A DNA stretch of 56,336 bases, from assembly GCA_045124495.1 (NCBI GenBank), contig JBGVLX010000091.1, forward strand, positions 1 to 56,336. Direction: 5' to 3'. Under the pieces are notes generated by a model, which ran no database searches, was not told the DNA's origin, and was given only the letters and a program-made list of their open reading frames with translations. Of this stretch, positions 8,311 to 17,545 are shown piece after piece; positions within the stretch are counted from its first letter, which is position 1, and every line of letters begins with the position of its first letter. This DNA is from RGIG1668 sp045124495. GTDB taxonomy: Bacteria; Bacillota; Clostridia; Lachnospirales; Lachnospiraceae. A program made the translations under genes and the position numbers.

Positions 8311-9579
8311 TCAGGCGCTTGTAAGTTCCGACATAAAAGACAGGGAGCCAAAGCATAAAATTCCACTTTCTTCGCCATAAACATGTAATGCCAGTTTCAA
8401 TGCCTCTTTTGCATCTTTTGCCACTATTACTTTTTTATTATGTTTCTCCCATGCAGCTTTCAATTCTTCTGCCGGCAAAGCCCGTTCGTTCTTCGGAGCA
8501 ATCACATAGACTAATTCCGTCATAGGCGCCATAATATCAATGATTTTTTCATATTCCTTATCTTTCAATACACCCATTATATATATAAATTGAGGTTTTG
8601 TAAAATATTTTTGCAAAGATTCCTTCAACCTTAATGCTGCATTCTCATTATGAGCTCCATCACGAATCACCAAAGGTTCTTTTCCTATCATTTCAAACCG
8701 TGCCGGCCACTTTGTGTTTTTTAGTCCTTCCGCTATCTGAAGTTCTGTGAAAGGGAAGTTTTCTTTTAACACTTCGGCTACTTTTAGGGCAGTCGCGGCA
8801 TTTTCCGGCTGAAGGGTTCCTAAGAGGGCAATTTCATATTTTTTCCCCTCTTTTTCCGGAAAGTAAAAACTTTGTTTTTCTAAGGAGAAATCATAAATTT
8901 CCGGCATTTGAGCCTGAAAAAACGGTGCATGTTTTCTTTCTGCCGTCTCAATCAAGACTCCTATTGCCTCTTCTTTTTGATTGGGAGAAACCACCACCGG
9001 AACGGATTCCTTAATGATTCCCGCCTTCTTTTCGGCAATTTTTGACAGGGTATTCCCTAAAAAAGCCATATGATCCATATCAACCGATGCAATCACAGTA
9101 CAAACCGGATGTTTCACAATGTTGGTAGCATCCAATTCTCCACCCATTCCGGTTTCTAATAAAACAACATCTACCCCTTTTTCATAAAAATAATCAAAGG
9201 CAATCGCCGTTTCCACTTCAAAGGCTGTTGGCATAGGAGCATTCGTTTTTTTCATCTCATTTAAACATTTGTCTATTTTTGTAAAATAGGAGGCAAATTC
9301 TTCCTCTTCCATATTTTCTCCATTTATCTTAAAACGCTCCAAATAAGAAAATAAGGTCGGAGAGCTATATTTCCCGACCTTATATCCTCCTTCTATGAAT
9401 ATCGATTCCAGATAAGCCAGAATCGATCCTTTTCCATTGGTTCCGGCGATATGAATTACATTGATTTTATCCTGTGGATTTCCCAACCTCTCGCAAAGAA
9501 TACTTACAGGTTCCAAGCCTAACACACTGCCTTTTTTCGCAATCTGCTCCATCTTTTCCATTGCCTGCTTATAATTCAT
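8311..9579 (-). CDS. folC: Folylpolyglutamate synthase / dihydrofolate synthase
   Basis: Adds glutamate to dihydropteroate and lengthens the polyglutamate tail, using ATP. It belongs to the Mur ligase family. The P-loop HIAGTNGKGSILAYLE is near residue 40, followed by LLETGMGGELDATN, SVDMDHMAFLG, KKAGIIKE (the region of the carbamylated lysine) and a C-terminal ligase domain with RDGAHNENA. The 422 residues are standard. AAGGAAGG precedes the ATG. It is the first gene of the folate run (folC, HD protein, folP, folBK); folE is not in the window. Confidence 0.95.
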   Translation of the reverse strand: MNYKQAMEKMEQIAKKGSVLGLEPVSILCERLGNPQDKINVIHIAGTNGKGSILAYLESIFIEGGYKVGKYSSPTLFSYLERFKINGENMEEEEFASYFTKIDKCLNEMKKTNAPMPTAFEVETAIAFDYFYEKGVDVVLLETGMGGELDATNIVKHPVCTVIASVDMDHMAFLGNTLSKIAEKKAGIIKESVPVVVSPNQKEEAIGVLIETAERKHAPFFQAQMPEIYDFSLEKQSFYFPEKEGKKYEIALLGTLQPENAATALKVAEVLKENFPFTELQIAEGLKNTKWPARFEMIGKEPLVIRDGAHNENAALRLKESLQKYFTKPQFIYIMGVLKDKEYEKIIDIMAPMTELVYVIAPKNERALPAEELKAAWEKHNKKVIVAKDAKEALKLALHVYGEESGILCFGSLSFMSELTSA

Positions 9580-9603
9580 ATCTGTCCTTCCTTTACCTTA
9601 AGT

Positions 9604-10038
9604 TTATTCCTGTGTCTTTTTTGCTGTATCTGCTGTTGCAGGTTTCTTTAGTAACACACGAACCAAAAGACCTAAACCACCGAACATTAATACCAGCATT
9701 ACTACAAATTCATAACCTCTGGTAGTAGCAAAATCGATCTTAAGTGCCAATATAACAGAAGCGATGATGATCAAAGCTCCAAGGAAAGTAACAATCTTAG
9801 CAAAGACATTTGGTTTATAGAACAATAAAATAATTCCTAAAATAAGGGGTACAAAAATCGCTCCGGTTGGTACCCTTCCTAAATAAGTGGAGCCCCAATA
9901 ATAAGTTCCTAAACCGTGAAATCCAACGGTCATTTTTGATAAAAAGAACCAGACTCCACAAACCAGCATTCCTAATCCTAATAAAAACTGTACTAATTCG
10001 TTTCCAGCTTCTCCTTTGTTGTTTCGCATCGTATTCAT
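9604..10038 (-). CDS. Small multi-pass membrane protein of unknown function, downstream of glnN
   Basis: I do not recognise the family. The 144 residues starting at the ATG at 10038 (AAGGAGG just upstream) form about four hydrophobic segments: near 12-30, 55-70, 78-98 and 105-122. A short Lys/Ala/Thr-rich cytoplasmic tail (KKPATADTAKKTQE) ends the protein. A longer frame overlaps the end of glnN and is unlikely. It begins 37 bases after the glnN stop, so it is probably read from the same transcript. A link to ammonium or glutamine physiology is only guilt by association. Confidence 0.65.
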   Translation of the reverse strand: MNTMRNNKGEAGNELVQFLLGLGMLVCGVWFFLSKMTVGFHGLGTYYWGSTYLGRVPTGAIFVPLILGIILLFYKPNVFAKIVTFLGALIIIASVILALKIDFATTRGYEFVVMLVLMFGGLGLLVRVLLKKPATADTAKKTQE

Positions 10039-10075
10039 TTTAATTCCTCCTTGTGTACTTTTTCCTACTGTCTTT

Positions 10076-12196
10076 TTATTGTTCAAACAGTAACTCTCCA
10101 TAAGTTGGGAATGGCCATGCTTCTTTCGCAACCAGACATTCTAACTTATCCGCCGGAGTTCTTACCTCTTTCATGGCTTCGCAAACCACATCATGGAAAT
10201 ATTTTGCCTGAGCCGGTATGTCATAAGACATATTAGAAGCCTTTTCGTCCACTTTTTCTAATTCCTTCACTGCCGCTTGCAACTTCACCAATTCTGTTGC
10301 AATGGCATTCATAATTTCCATCTGCACAGAAACTTCTTCAATTCCTGCAGTTCTTAACGCATTTACCCCTTCTGCTAAAGATGCCTCATATTTCATTACT
10401 GCCGGGATAATCTGTTTTTTCGCTATTTCAATCATGGTTTTAGCTTCAATGTTTATGGTCTTAGAGTAATTCTCATACTTAATTTCTACACGGGACTCTA
10501 ATTCATTCCGATTAAAGACATGATGCTTTTCAAAAATTCGAACTGAATTCTCCTTTACCAAAGCAGGAATGGCATCTACCATACATCTTAAATTCGGTAA
10601 TCCTCTTCTTTCGGCCTCTTCAATCCATTCTTCTGCATAAGCATTTCCGTTAAATACCACTCTCTTATGTTTCTTGATTAAATCCTTAATCATATCATGA
10701 ACTGCCATATCGAAGTTTTCTGCCTTCTCTAATTCATCCGCGATTTCACACAAAGCATCTGCAACAATAGTATTTAATACAATGTTAGGTTCCGCGATTG
10801 ACTGGGTAGAACCTACCATTCTGAATTCAAACTTATTCCCTGTAAAAGCAAATGGAGAAGTTCTGTTTCTGTCTGTAGCATCCTTGGTAAAAGATGGTAA
10901 TGTGCTGACACTTGCATTTAATTTCGATCCCTGCTTTGAGCTGGTAGCTTCACCGGTAGTATCCAACTGATTTAATACATCTTCCAATTGCTCTCCAAGA
11001 AAGGCAGAAATAATAGCCGGTGGGGCTTCATTGGCGCCTAATCTTCGGTCATTTCCAGGAGAAGAAGCGGACATACGAAGCAATTCTGCATTTTCATCCA
11101 CTGCTTTTAAAATCGCCATAAGGAATAGTAAAAACTGAACATTTTCATGTGGAGTTTTTCCCGGTTCTAACAGGTTCACTCCATCATCTGTTACCATAGA
11201 CCAGTTGTTATGCTTTCCGGAACCGCTTACGCCATCAAAAGGCTTTTCATATAATAAACAGGCCAGTCCCTGACGATTTGCTACTTTTTGCATGGTTTCC
11301 ATGATTAACTGATTATGATCTGTAGCTAAATTGTTGGAAGCATAAATCGGAGCCAGCTCATGCTGTGCCGGTGCAACTTCATTGTGCTGGGTTTTTGCTG
11401 TAATTCCTAATTTCCATAACTCAATATTTAACTCATCCATAAATGCAGAAATCTTTTCTTTTATGGCACCAAAATAATGGTCGTCCATTTCCTGGCCCTT
11501 CGGAGGCATGGCACCAAATAAGGTACGTCCTGTAAACATTAAATCCTTTCTCTGCATAAATTTATCTTTTGCCACCAGAAAATACTCCTGTTCCGGTCCA
11601 ACAGAAATATCTACTTTCGTTGCTGTGGTATTTCCGAATAACTTTAATATTCTCATTGCCTGGGTTCCTACTGCATCCATAGAACGAAGCAATGGTGTTT
11701 TTTCATCCAATGCCTCCCCTGTATAAGAGCAAAAGGCAGTTGGAATACAAAGAATGGTACTTCCGTCCGGTGATTCCTTTACAAAGGCAGGAGAAGTACA
11801 ATCCCAAACAGTATATCCCCTAGCTTCAAAAATTGCCCTTAACCCGCCAGATGGAAAGGAAGAAGCATCTGCCTCACCTTTGATTAATTCTTTTCCGGAA
11901 AACTCAAGAATTACCGTTCCATCAGAAGCAGGATTAATAAATGCATCATGTTTTTCTGCTGTTACACCTGTCATTGGCTGAAACCAATGAGTATAATGAG
12001 TTGCTCCCTTTTCTATCGCCCAATCCTTCATGGCATTGGCTACAATATCTGCAATCTTTGGATTTAGTTCTGTTCCCTTTTCTATCGTCGCCTTTAGTTC
12101 TTTATAAACGGGTTTTGGCAGGCGCTCTTTCATAACCGAATCGTTAAATACGTTAGAACCAAAAATCTCCATCACATCTACGTTTGTTTTTCCCAT
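10076..12196 (-). CDS. glnN: Glutamine synthetase type III
   Basis: Makes glutamine from glutamate, ammonia and ATP. The length (706 residues, against about 450 for type I) and the N-terminal extension are those of the GSIII/GlnN family. Marks include HYTHWFQPMTGVTAEKHDAF, SFPSGGLRAIFEARGYTVWD, VGPEQEYFLV (metal-binding glutamates), AKTQHNEVAPAQHELAP, SGSGKHNNWS and NRTSPFAFTGNKFEFR. The C-terminal helical domain (LEKVDEKASNMSYD) is also typical. A weak AAGGATG lies before the ATG. It is 60 bases downstream of the HisC-like aminotransferase gene. Confidence 0.96.
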   Translation of the reverse strand: MGKTNVDVMEIFGSNVFNDSVMKERLPKPVYKELKATIEKGTELNPKIADIVANAMKDWAIEKGATHYTHWFQPMTGVTAEKHDAFINPASDGTVILEFSGKELIKGEADASSFPSGGLRAIFEARGYTVWDCTSPAFVKESPDGSTILCIPTAFCSYTGEALDEKTPLLRSMDAVGTQAMRILKLFGNTTATKVDISVGPEQEYFLVAKDKFMQRKDLMFTGRTLFGAMPPKGQEMDDHYFGAIKEKISAFMDELNIELWKLGITAKTQHNEVAPAQHELAPIYASNNLATDHNQLIMETMQKVANRQGLACLLYEKPFDGVSGSGKHNNWSMVTDDGVNLLEPGKTPHENVQFLLFLMAILKAVDENAELLRMSASSPGNDRRLGANEAPPAIISAFLGEQLEDVLNQLDTTGEATSSKQGSKLNASVSTLPSFTKDATDRNRTSPFAFTGNKFEFRMVGSTQSIAEPNIVLNTIVADALCEIADELEKAENFDMAVHDMIKDLIKKHKRVVFNGNAYAEEWIEEAERRGLPNLRCMVDAIPALVKENSVRIFEKHHVFNRNELESRVEIKYENYSKTINIEAKTMIEIAKKQIIPAVMKYEASLAEGVNALRTAGIEEVSVQMEIMNAIATELVKLQAAVKELEKVDEKASNMSYDIPAQAKYFHDVVCEAMKEVRTPADKLECLVAKEAWPFPTYGELLFEQ

Positions 12197-12256
12197 AATG
12201 CTTTAACATCCTTTCATTCTTTCCTGTCTGATATTTTTTATCTTAATCTCATCGTC

Positions 12257-13339
12257 CTACGAATTATCTCTGCTTAATATCTTTTTCATCGCTTGGATAA
12301 ATAACTGATTCTCTTCCATGGTTCCAACAGAAATACGACTATATTCCGCTGCCCCCATAGCTATATTTTCTTTTGCCATTTCATCCATTAATTCTGCCGG
12401 ATCGCGGTGGGCATCGAAGTAAACAAAGCTCGTCTGGGACGGGAACACTTTACATCCTAACTGCTCTAATTCCTTAGTAATATAATCTCTTCCTTCAGCA
12501 ATCTTTTCTTTTACATATTCTATAAACTCCTGATCACCTAAGGCTGCAATGGCTGCTTTTTGTGCCATAATACTTATATTCCATGCCGCAGGACAACCAT
12601 TCATAGAGGCAACAACGGAAGAATCTGCGATGGCATAACCCATTCTTACCCCTGCCATACCATATATTTTTGAAAAAGTCTTTAATACTATAATTGGCTT
12701 ATCTATTTCTTTTACGAGATAAAGCATACTCTTACAATCCGGTGCAGTGGCATATTCAAGGTAGGCTTCATCTATCACAATCATCACACCTTCCGGAACT
12801 TTTTTAATAAACTCTTCTATATCCTTCGCACTTCTATAAGTACTGGTAGGATTATTTGGATTTACCACTACCACCATCTTTGTCTTCTCATTTATAGCTT
12901 CTAACATGGCATCCAGGTCAAATTCCTGATTTTCATTTACAGGAACCACCTTAGGAGTTGCTCCATTTACATATGCCATGTCTACAAAAGCTGCGAAAGT
13001 CGGCATACAAAACACGACTTCATCTCCATCTTCAAGAAAGGTTACTCCTAACATATCTATCAATGCACTAGAACCTGCTCCAATCAATACATTAGAAGGT
13101 TCAAATCCATGTTTCTTTGCAATAACCTCTTTAATCTCTGTTGCATTAAAATCATAACGATTTCCCATAACCGCGGATTCTTTTATTGCTTCTAAAGCTT
13201 TTGGTGACATACCGTATGAATTTTCGTTAAAATTCATCCTCACCATTTTAGATAAATCTAACTTTTTTCCGGTCTGACTCGCTCTTTTACTGGCAGGTTT
13301 TCTTTGCATTGCCTTCGTCTTCAATTCATTTATGTTCAT
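12257..13339 (-). CDS. hisC: HisC-like class I/II aminotransferase
   Basis: A pyridoxal-phosphate aminotransferase closest to histidinol-phosphate aminotransferase. Motifs: NFNENSYGMSPKALEAI (substrate end), GAGSSALIDML (PLP phosphate), VVNPNNPTSTYRS, IVIDEAYLEYA and LKTFSKIYGMAGVRMGY, where the Lys forms the Schiff base. The start at 13339 (360 residues) has GAAAGGAAAG ahead of it; a start 10 codons longer is weaker. No other histidine gene is near. It could instead act on phenylpyruvate (pheA is 7 kb away) or another keto acid. It lies 60 bases upstream of glnN in the same direction, which suggests shared nitrogen control. Confidence 0.8.
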   Translation of the reverse strand: MNINELKTKAMQRKPASKRASQTGKKLDLSKMVRMNFNENSYGMSPKALEAIKESAVMGNRYDFNATEIKEVIAKKHGFEPSNVLIGAGSSALIDMLGVTFLEDGDEVVFCMPTFAAFVDMAYVNGATPKVVPVNENQEFDLDAMLEAINEKTKMVVVVNPNNPTSTYRSAKDIEEFIKKVPEGVMIVIDEAYLEYATAPDCKSMLYLVKEIDKPIIVLKTFSKIYGMAGVRMGYAIADSSVVASMNGCPAAWNISIMAQKAAIAALGDQEFIEYVKEKIAEGRDYITKELEQLGCKVFPSQTSFVYFDAHRDPAELMDEMAKENIAMGAAEYSRISVGTMEENQLFIQAMKKILSRDNS

Positions 13340-13381
13340 GTCACTCTTTCCTTTCTGCATTATAATCACACGAATATAGAT

Positions 13382-13410
13382 ACTATATCACATGCTGTCT
13401 TTTTACACAA
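13382..13410 (-). promoter_or_regulatory. Probable sigma-A promoter for hisC-glnN
   Basis: Minus strand TTGTGT (13405-13410), a 17-base spacer, then TATAGT (13382-13387). It lies about 40 bases before the hisC start and after the fabH terminator. Confidence 0.5.
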
Positions 13411-13442
13411 ACTTTTTATCCATTCCACGCAGAATAAAAAAG

Positions 13443-13498
13443 AAATATTGAAAAACAGCCTGCCCCAGACAAACTTTGCGGCCGATTTTTCAATATTT
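13443..13498 (-). terminator. Probable terminator after fabH
   Basis: A 13-bp perfect inverted repeat (13443-13455 and 13486-13498) is rich in A and T at the base and encloses a GC-richer loop. The minus-strand tail (13432-13442) is U-rich. It lies 31 bases past the fabH stop and before the hisC promoter. Confidence 0.6.
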
Positions 13499-13529
13499 CC
13501 ATTATCCTGACAGGACTTTCATCATCGGA

Positions 13530-14495
13530 CTACCACTCAATCAGGCTTGCTCCCCAGGTAAGGCCTCCGCCAAAACCGGAAAGTACAAGTTTATCCCCTT
13601 CCTGCAATAATCCTTTTTTATTTAATTCATCTAATAAAATTGGAATCGACGCAGATGATGTATTTCCGTAACGGTCTACATTCATCGGAATCTTATCCAT
13701 GGAAACCTTCAGACGTTTCGCTACAGAACTTAAGATTCTCTGATTTGCCTGATGCAATACAAAAAACTTAATATCCTCTGCTGTTACCTTCGCTTTTTCC
13801 ATTACCTGGATTATACATTCCGGTACGGTCTTTACAGCAAACTTAAAGACTTCCTGTCCTTCCATCTTTATGTATTCCAAGCCAGAATTTTTCAAAAATA
13901 AGTTATTCATAGGTCTGGATTTACAGGTAAGGGCATCTTTCTTTCTTCCGTCTGCTCCCATCACCATTTCATAAGAGCCACTTTCACTTGCAGTTACAAC
14001 AACTGCTCCCGCACCATCACCAAATAAAACACAGGTACTTCTATCTGCCCAATCAATGGTTTTAGAAACCGTTTCCGCACCAATCACCAGAATATTCTTA
14101 TAAATTCCAGAAGTAATGTAGGCATGGGCTGTATTTAACGCAAACACAAATCCCGAACAGGCGGCATTCAAATCCATTCCCACTGCGTGAATGGCTCCAA
14201 CCGCTTCCTGTACTTCACAGGCAACATTTGGTAATACCTGGTCCGGAGACATCGTTGCAAGTAAAATCAAATCAATTTCCTCCGGAGAAATGCCTGCATC
14301 CTCTATCGCCGCTTTCGCAGCCATAGATGCCAGATAAGCAGTTTCTTCATTTTCATTATCTACAATTCGACGTTCTTTAATTCCTGTACGACTGCTAATC
14401 CATTCGTCATCTGTATCTACAACTTTTGCTAAGTCATCGTTTGTTACTACATGTGAAGGAAGATAGCTTCCTGTTCCAATAATCTTCGAGGTCAT
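13530..14495 (-). CDS. fabH: Beta-ketoacyl-ACP synthase III
   Basis: Starts fatty acid chains by condensing an acyl-CoA with malonyl-ACP. The catalytic triad is complete in the 321-residue protein: Cys113 (NAACSGFVFAL), His248 (VLHQANQRIL) and Asn278 (YGNTSSAS). The N-terminal GTGSYLPSHVVTNDDL and RTGIKERR are typical. I start it at the ATG at 14495, because the family begins at this point. The longer frame adds ten residues. No other fab gene lies next to it, so it is separate from the usual fab cluster. It has its own promoter and terminator. Confidence 0.94.
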   Translation of the reverse strand: MTSKIIGTGSYLPSHVVTNDDLAKVVDTDDEWISSRTGIKERRIVDNENEETAYLASMAAKAAIEDAGISPEEIDLILLATMSPDQVLPNVACEVQEAVGAIHAVGMDLNAACSGFVFALNTAHAYITSGIYKNILVIGAETVSKTIDWADRSTCVLFGDGAGAVVVTASESGSYEMVMGADGRKKDALTCKSRPMNNLFLKNSGLEYIKMEGQEVFKFAVKTVPECIIQVMEKAKVTAEDIKFFVLHQANQRILSSVAKRLKVSMDKIPMNVDRYGNTSSASIPILLDELNKKGLLQEGDKLVLSGFGGGLTWGASLIEW

Positions 14496-14552
14496 TTCCG
14501 CTCCCATCTGTGTCTTACTACACATCTATATCTTAATTACAATCTTATACAA

Positions 14553-14582
14553 AGTATAATATATCTTTATAAATACTGTCAA
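14553..14582 (-). promoter_or_regulatory. Sigma-A promoter for fabH
   Basis: Minus strand perfect TTGACA (14577-14582), an 18-base spacer, then TATACT (14553-14558), about 58 bases before the chosen start. No fabT/fapR-like operator was recognised. Confidence 0.65.
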
Positions 14583-14634
14583 GATTTTTTCTAATCCATA
14601 CCGGTTTCAATATAACCATTTAATGATATAAACT

Positions 14635-15234
14635 TCAATCATCATTGCTATTAATAGCATAAGTTTCAATTAAATCCCAGATTTCATCCCTTCCCTGTTT
14701 GGTAAGACTAGAAAAAGGTACAATCGGTGTTTCTTCTCCGGTTTCTAATGTAGTTCTGATTAATTTCACCTGTTTTTGTACCTGACTTCGTTTTATTTTA
14801 TCCAGCTTGGTGGCTATGATAATAGGATTATACCCGTTTTCCACAATCCAGTGATACATCAATGTATCATTATCAGAAGGTTTATGTCTTATATCAATAA
14901 GCAAGAAAACCAAACGTAATTGTTTCGAGGTATGAAGGTAGTTTTCGATTAATTTCCCCCATTTTGCCCGAATTTCCACAGAAACCTTTGCATAACCATA
15001 CCCCGGAAGATCCACAAAATACACATCCTGGTTCACTCTGTAATAATTTATAGTCTGGGTTTTTCCAGGTTGGGAAGAAGTTCTTGCAAGACTTTTTCGA
15101 TTCATCAATGCATTAATCAATGAAGATTTACCTACATTGGATTTGCCCGCAAATGCCACTTCCGGGAACTGGTTTTCCGGTAATTTACTTGTAATACCAC
15201 AAACTGTTTCTAATTCTACATTTTTAATTACCAT
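14635..15234 (-). CDS. engB: Ribosome-assembly GTPase EngB/YsxC
   Basis: Essential GTPase that helps the large ribosomal subunit mature. All G motifs are present: G1 GKSNVGKS at residues 30-37, G2-region threonines (GKTQT), G3 DLPGYG, G4 TKLDK and G5 FSSLTKQG. At 199 residues it is the standard size for this single-domain family. It follows clpX. In many Clostridia lon genes lie between clpX and engB, but they are absent here. Confidence 0.96.
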   Translation of the reverse strand: MVIKNVELETVCGITSKLPENQFPEVAFAGKSNVGKSSLINALMNRKSLARTSSQPGKTQTINYYRVNQDVYFVDLPGYGYAKVSVEIRAKWGKLIENYLHTSKQLRLVFLLIDIRHKPSDNDTLMYHWIVENGYNPIIIATKLDKIKRSQVQKQVKLIRTTLETGEETPIVPFSSLTKQGRDEIWDLIETYAINSNDD

Positions 15235-15281
15235 CTTATTCTTCCTCTCTAAACAAGCTCATAAGAATTTTCCTGTTACAT

Positions 15282-15331
15282 AAAAAAATGGAACAGCTTT
15301 CACCAAGACAAATAGGAATAAACTGTTCCAT
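15282..15331 (-). terminator. Probable terminator after clpX
   Basis: A 9-bp perfect inverted repeat (15288-15296 and 15323-15331) with a 26-base loop and a run of seven U residues on the minus strand. The large loop makes it weaker than most, and read-through into engB (start 15234) may occur. Confidence 0.55.
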
Positions 15332-15431
15332 AATATTTTGAAAGTTTTTCAAAATTTCAATATCGTAAACCTCAATCATTCACGACATTTCTTATCAAGT
15401 TGCACCACGTCAATCTCTTGATAAATTATTG

Positions 15432-16733
15432 TTACGAAGCACTCTCTTTTTCAATTTGAGCGCGTTTTTTCGCTACAGGATCCTTCTTCTTCATAGGTTT
15501 CTTTTCGTCATACTCCAGAATGGCATCCGCATGATTTTCCACCATATCCTTTGTAATAATACATTTTGAAATCTTATCATCAGAAGGAATCTCATACATT
15601 AAATCCATAACTACAGATTCAATGACAGACCGGAGTCCTCTGGCACCTGTATTACGTTCCATTGCCAATCTGGCAATAGCCTTTAGTGCATCTTCTTCGA
15701 ACTCCAATTCCACATCATCAAGTTCGAACAATTTCTTGTATTGTTTTACAAGGGCACTCTTAGGTTCACATAATATACGCACCAATGCTGTTTCGTCCAG
15801 CGAATCCAAAGATGCGGTCACGGGAACACGACCAACAAATTCCGGAATCAGTCCAAATTTCACATAATCCTGTGGTGTTACCTGCTTGAACCATTCGCCC
15901 ACGTTTTGTTCTTTTTTATCTTTAATCGTCGAATTAAAACCGATGGATTTTTCTCCAAGTCTTGCTTCGATGATTTTCTCCAATCCGTCAAAAGCACCAC
16001 CACAAATAAACAAAATGTTAGAAGTATCAATCTGAATCAATTCCTGTTGAGGATGCTTTCTTCCACCTTGTGGAGGAACAGAAGCAATGGTACCTTCGAT
16101 AATTTTTAACAAGGCCTGCTGTACACCTTCACCGGATACATCTCTCGTAATGGAAGTGTTTTCGCCTTTTCTTGTAATCTTATCAATTTCATCAATGTAT
16201 ATGATTCCACGTTCTGCACGTTCAATATCATAATCTGCTGCCTGAATTATCTTTAACAAAATATTTTCAACGTCTTCACCTACGTAACCAGCTTCTGTTA
16301 AGGTAGTAGCATCTGCAATGGCAAATGGTACATTCAGCAATTTGGCAAGAGTCTGGGCAAGATATGTTTTTCCGGAACCGGTTGGTCCGATTATGATAAT
16401 ATTACTTTTTTGTAGTTCAACATCAAAACTTTTATCTGCCATAATACGTTTATAATGATTATAAACTGCTACAGACAACACTTTTTTCGCTTCTTCCTGT
16501 CCAATTACATATTCGTCCAGAAACTCTTTAATCTGCTTTGGTTTTAACAGATTAATTTCTCCTGAATCCATATCCTCATCCAAAAATTCATCTTCTAATA
16601 TACCACTACAGATTTCTATACATTCATCACAGATATAAACATCATTCGCACCTGCAATGATTTTACGAACCTGTTCCTGCGATTTATTACAAAAAGAACA
16701 TCTTACCTTTGAATCTTCTTTTCGACTTGACAT
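15432..16733 (-). CDS. clpX: ATP-dependent Clp protease, ATP-binding subunit ClpX
   Basis: AAA+ unfoldase that recognises tagged substrates and threads them into ClpP. The N-terminal four-cysteine zinc domain (CSFC near 12-15 and CDEC near 34-37) is present. It is followed by Walker A GPTGSGKTYLAQ, Walker B IIYIDEIDKI, sensor and arginine-finger regions, the pore loop YVG and the ClpP-docking KSIGFN loop. The start at 16733 (433 residues) has GAGGTGAAG upstream. A longer frame adds 18 basic residues and has no such site. It follows clpP by 40 bases. Confidence 0.97.
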   Translation of the reverse strand: MSSRKEDSKVRCSFCNKSQEQVRKIIAGANDVYICDECIEICSGILEDEFLDEDMDSGEINLLKPKQIKEFLDEYVIGQEEAKKVLSVAVYNHYKRIMADKSFDVELQKSNIIIIGPTGSGKTYLAQTLAKLLNVPFAIADATTLTEAGYVGEDVENILLKIIQAADYDIERAERGIIYIDEIDKITRKGENTSITRDVSGEGVQQALLKIIEGTIASVPPQGGRKHPQQELIQIDTSNILFICGGAFDGLEKIIEARLGEKSIGFNSTIKDKKEQNVGEWFKQVTPQDYVKFGLIPEFVGRVPVTASLDSLDETALVRILCEPKSALVKQYKKLFELDDVELEFEEDALKAIARLAMERNTGARGLRSVIESVVMDLMYEIPSDDKISKCIITKDMVENHADAILEYDEKKPMKKKDPVAKKRAQIEKESAS

Positions 16734-16773
16734 TTCTTCACCTCGATTTCTTTCAAACTTTCTAATCTTCTTC

Positions 16774-17355
16774 TTAGTGACCTTCAATCACCTTATCAAT
16801 CAAACCATATTCCATGGCTTCTTTTGCACTTAACCAATTGTCTCTGTCTGTGTCGACTTCAATTACTTCAAGTGGCTTTCCTGTATTTTCACTTAAAACA
16901 CGGTTTAAGTTTGCTTTCGTCTTTAAAATATGCTCTGCTGCAATTTTAATGTCACTTGCCTGACCCTGGGCACCACCTAAAGGCTGGTGAATCATAATTT
17001 CTGCATTTGGAAGTGCCATTCTCTTACCCTTGGTACCTCCTGCTAACAAAAATGCTCCCATACTTGCAGCCATACCTAAACAAATCGTAGATACATCACA
17101 TTTAATATATTTCATGGTATCATAAATAGCCCAACCGGCAGTAACAGAACGACCAGGGCTGTTAATATATAAATTAATGTCCTTACCTGGGTCTTCTGAC
17201 TCTAAGAACAACAACTGTGCCACCACAAGATTTGCAGTAACTTCATTTACTTCTTCCCCTAAAAAGATAATTCTGTCTTTTAATAATCTGGAATAAATAT
17301 CGTAGGAACGCTCTCCCCTGCTGGTTTGTTCAATGACATAAGGTACTAAACTCAT
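16774..17355 (-). CDS. clpP: ATP-dependent Clp protease proteolytic subunit
   Basis: Serine peptidase that forms the two-ring chamber used by ClpX. The triad is Ser98 (GMAASMG), His123 (MIHQPLGG) and Asp172 (TDRDN). 193 residues is the usual length. One thing is odd: the strictly conserved NSPGGS loop that helps form the oxyanion hole reads NSPGRS, so residue 69 is Arg (codon CGT at 17149-17151) in place of Gly. The next positions (TAGWAIYDT) are near normal. This could be a real variant, a tuned or weaker peptidase, or a sequencing error, since one base change explains it. Confidence 0.95.
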   Translation of the reverse strand: MSLVPYVIEQTSRGERSYDIYSRLLKDRIIFLGEEVNEVTANLVVAQLLFLESEDPGKDINLYINSPGRSVTAGWAIYDTMKYIKCDVSTICLGMAASMGAFLLAGGTKGKRMALPNAEIMIHQPLGGAQGQASDIKIAAEHILKTKANLNRVLSENTGKPLEVIEVDTDRDNWLSAKEAMEYGLIDKVIEGH

Positions 17356-17545
17356 TTCAACTTCCTCCTTTTACTATATAAAACCCTTTTTATGTAGTTA
17401 GGATACCCCATAATAAGGATATCCTAACTGTTAGATTTCATGCATAGTTTTTTAATCCATATATATTCTTTACTTTAATGATTCACGACTATCCATCATA
17501 AACTAGGATTAAGCCGATAAATAATCTCAGTTGAATTTAGGTTTC

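Noticed and set aside
17396..17429. 10-bp inverted repeat between tig and clpP as a terminator
   Set aside because: No U run follows on the minus strand, so it may be only a hairpin; tig and clpP could still be co-transcribed.
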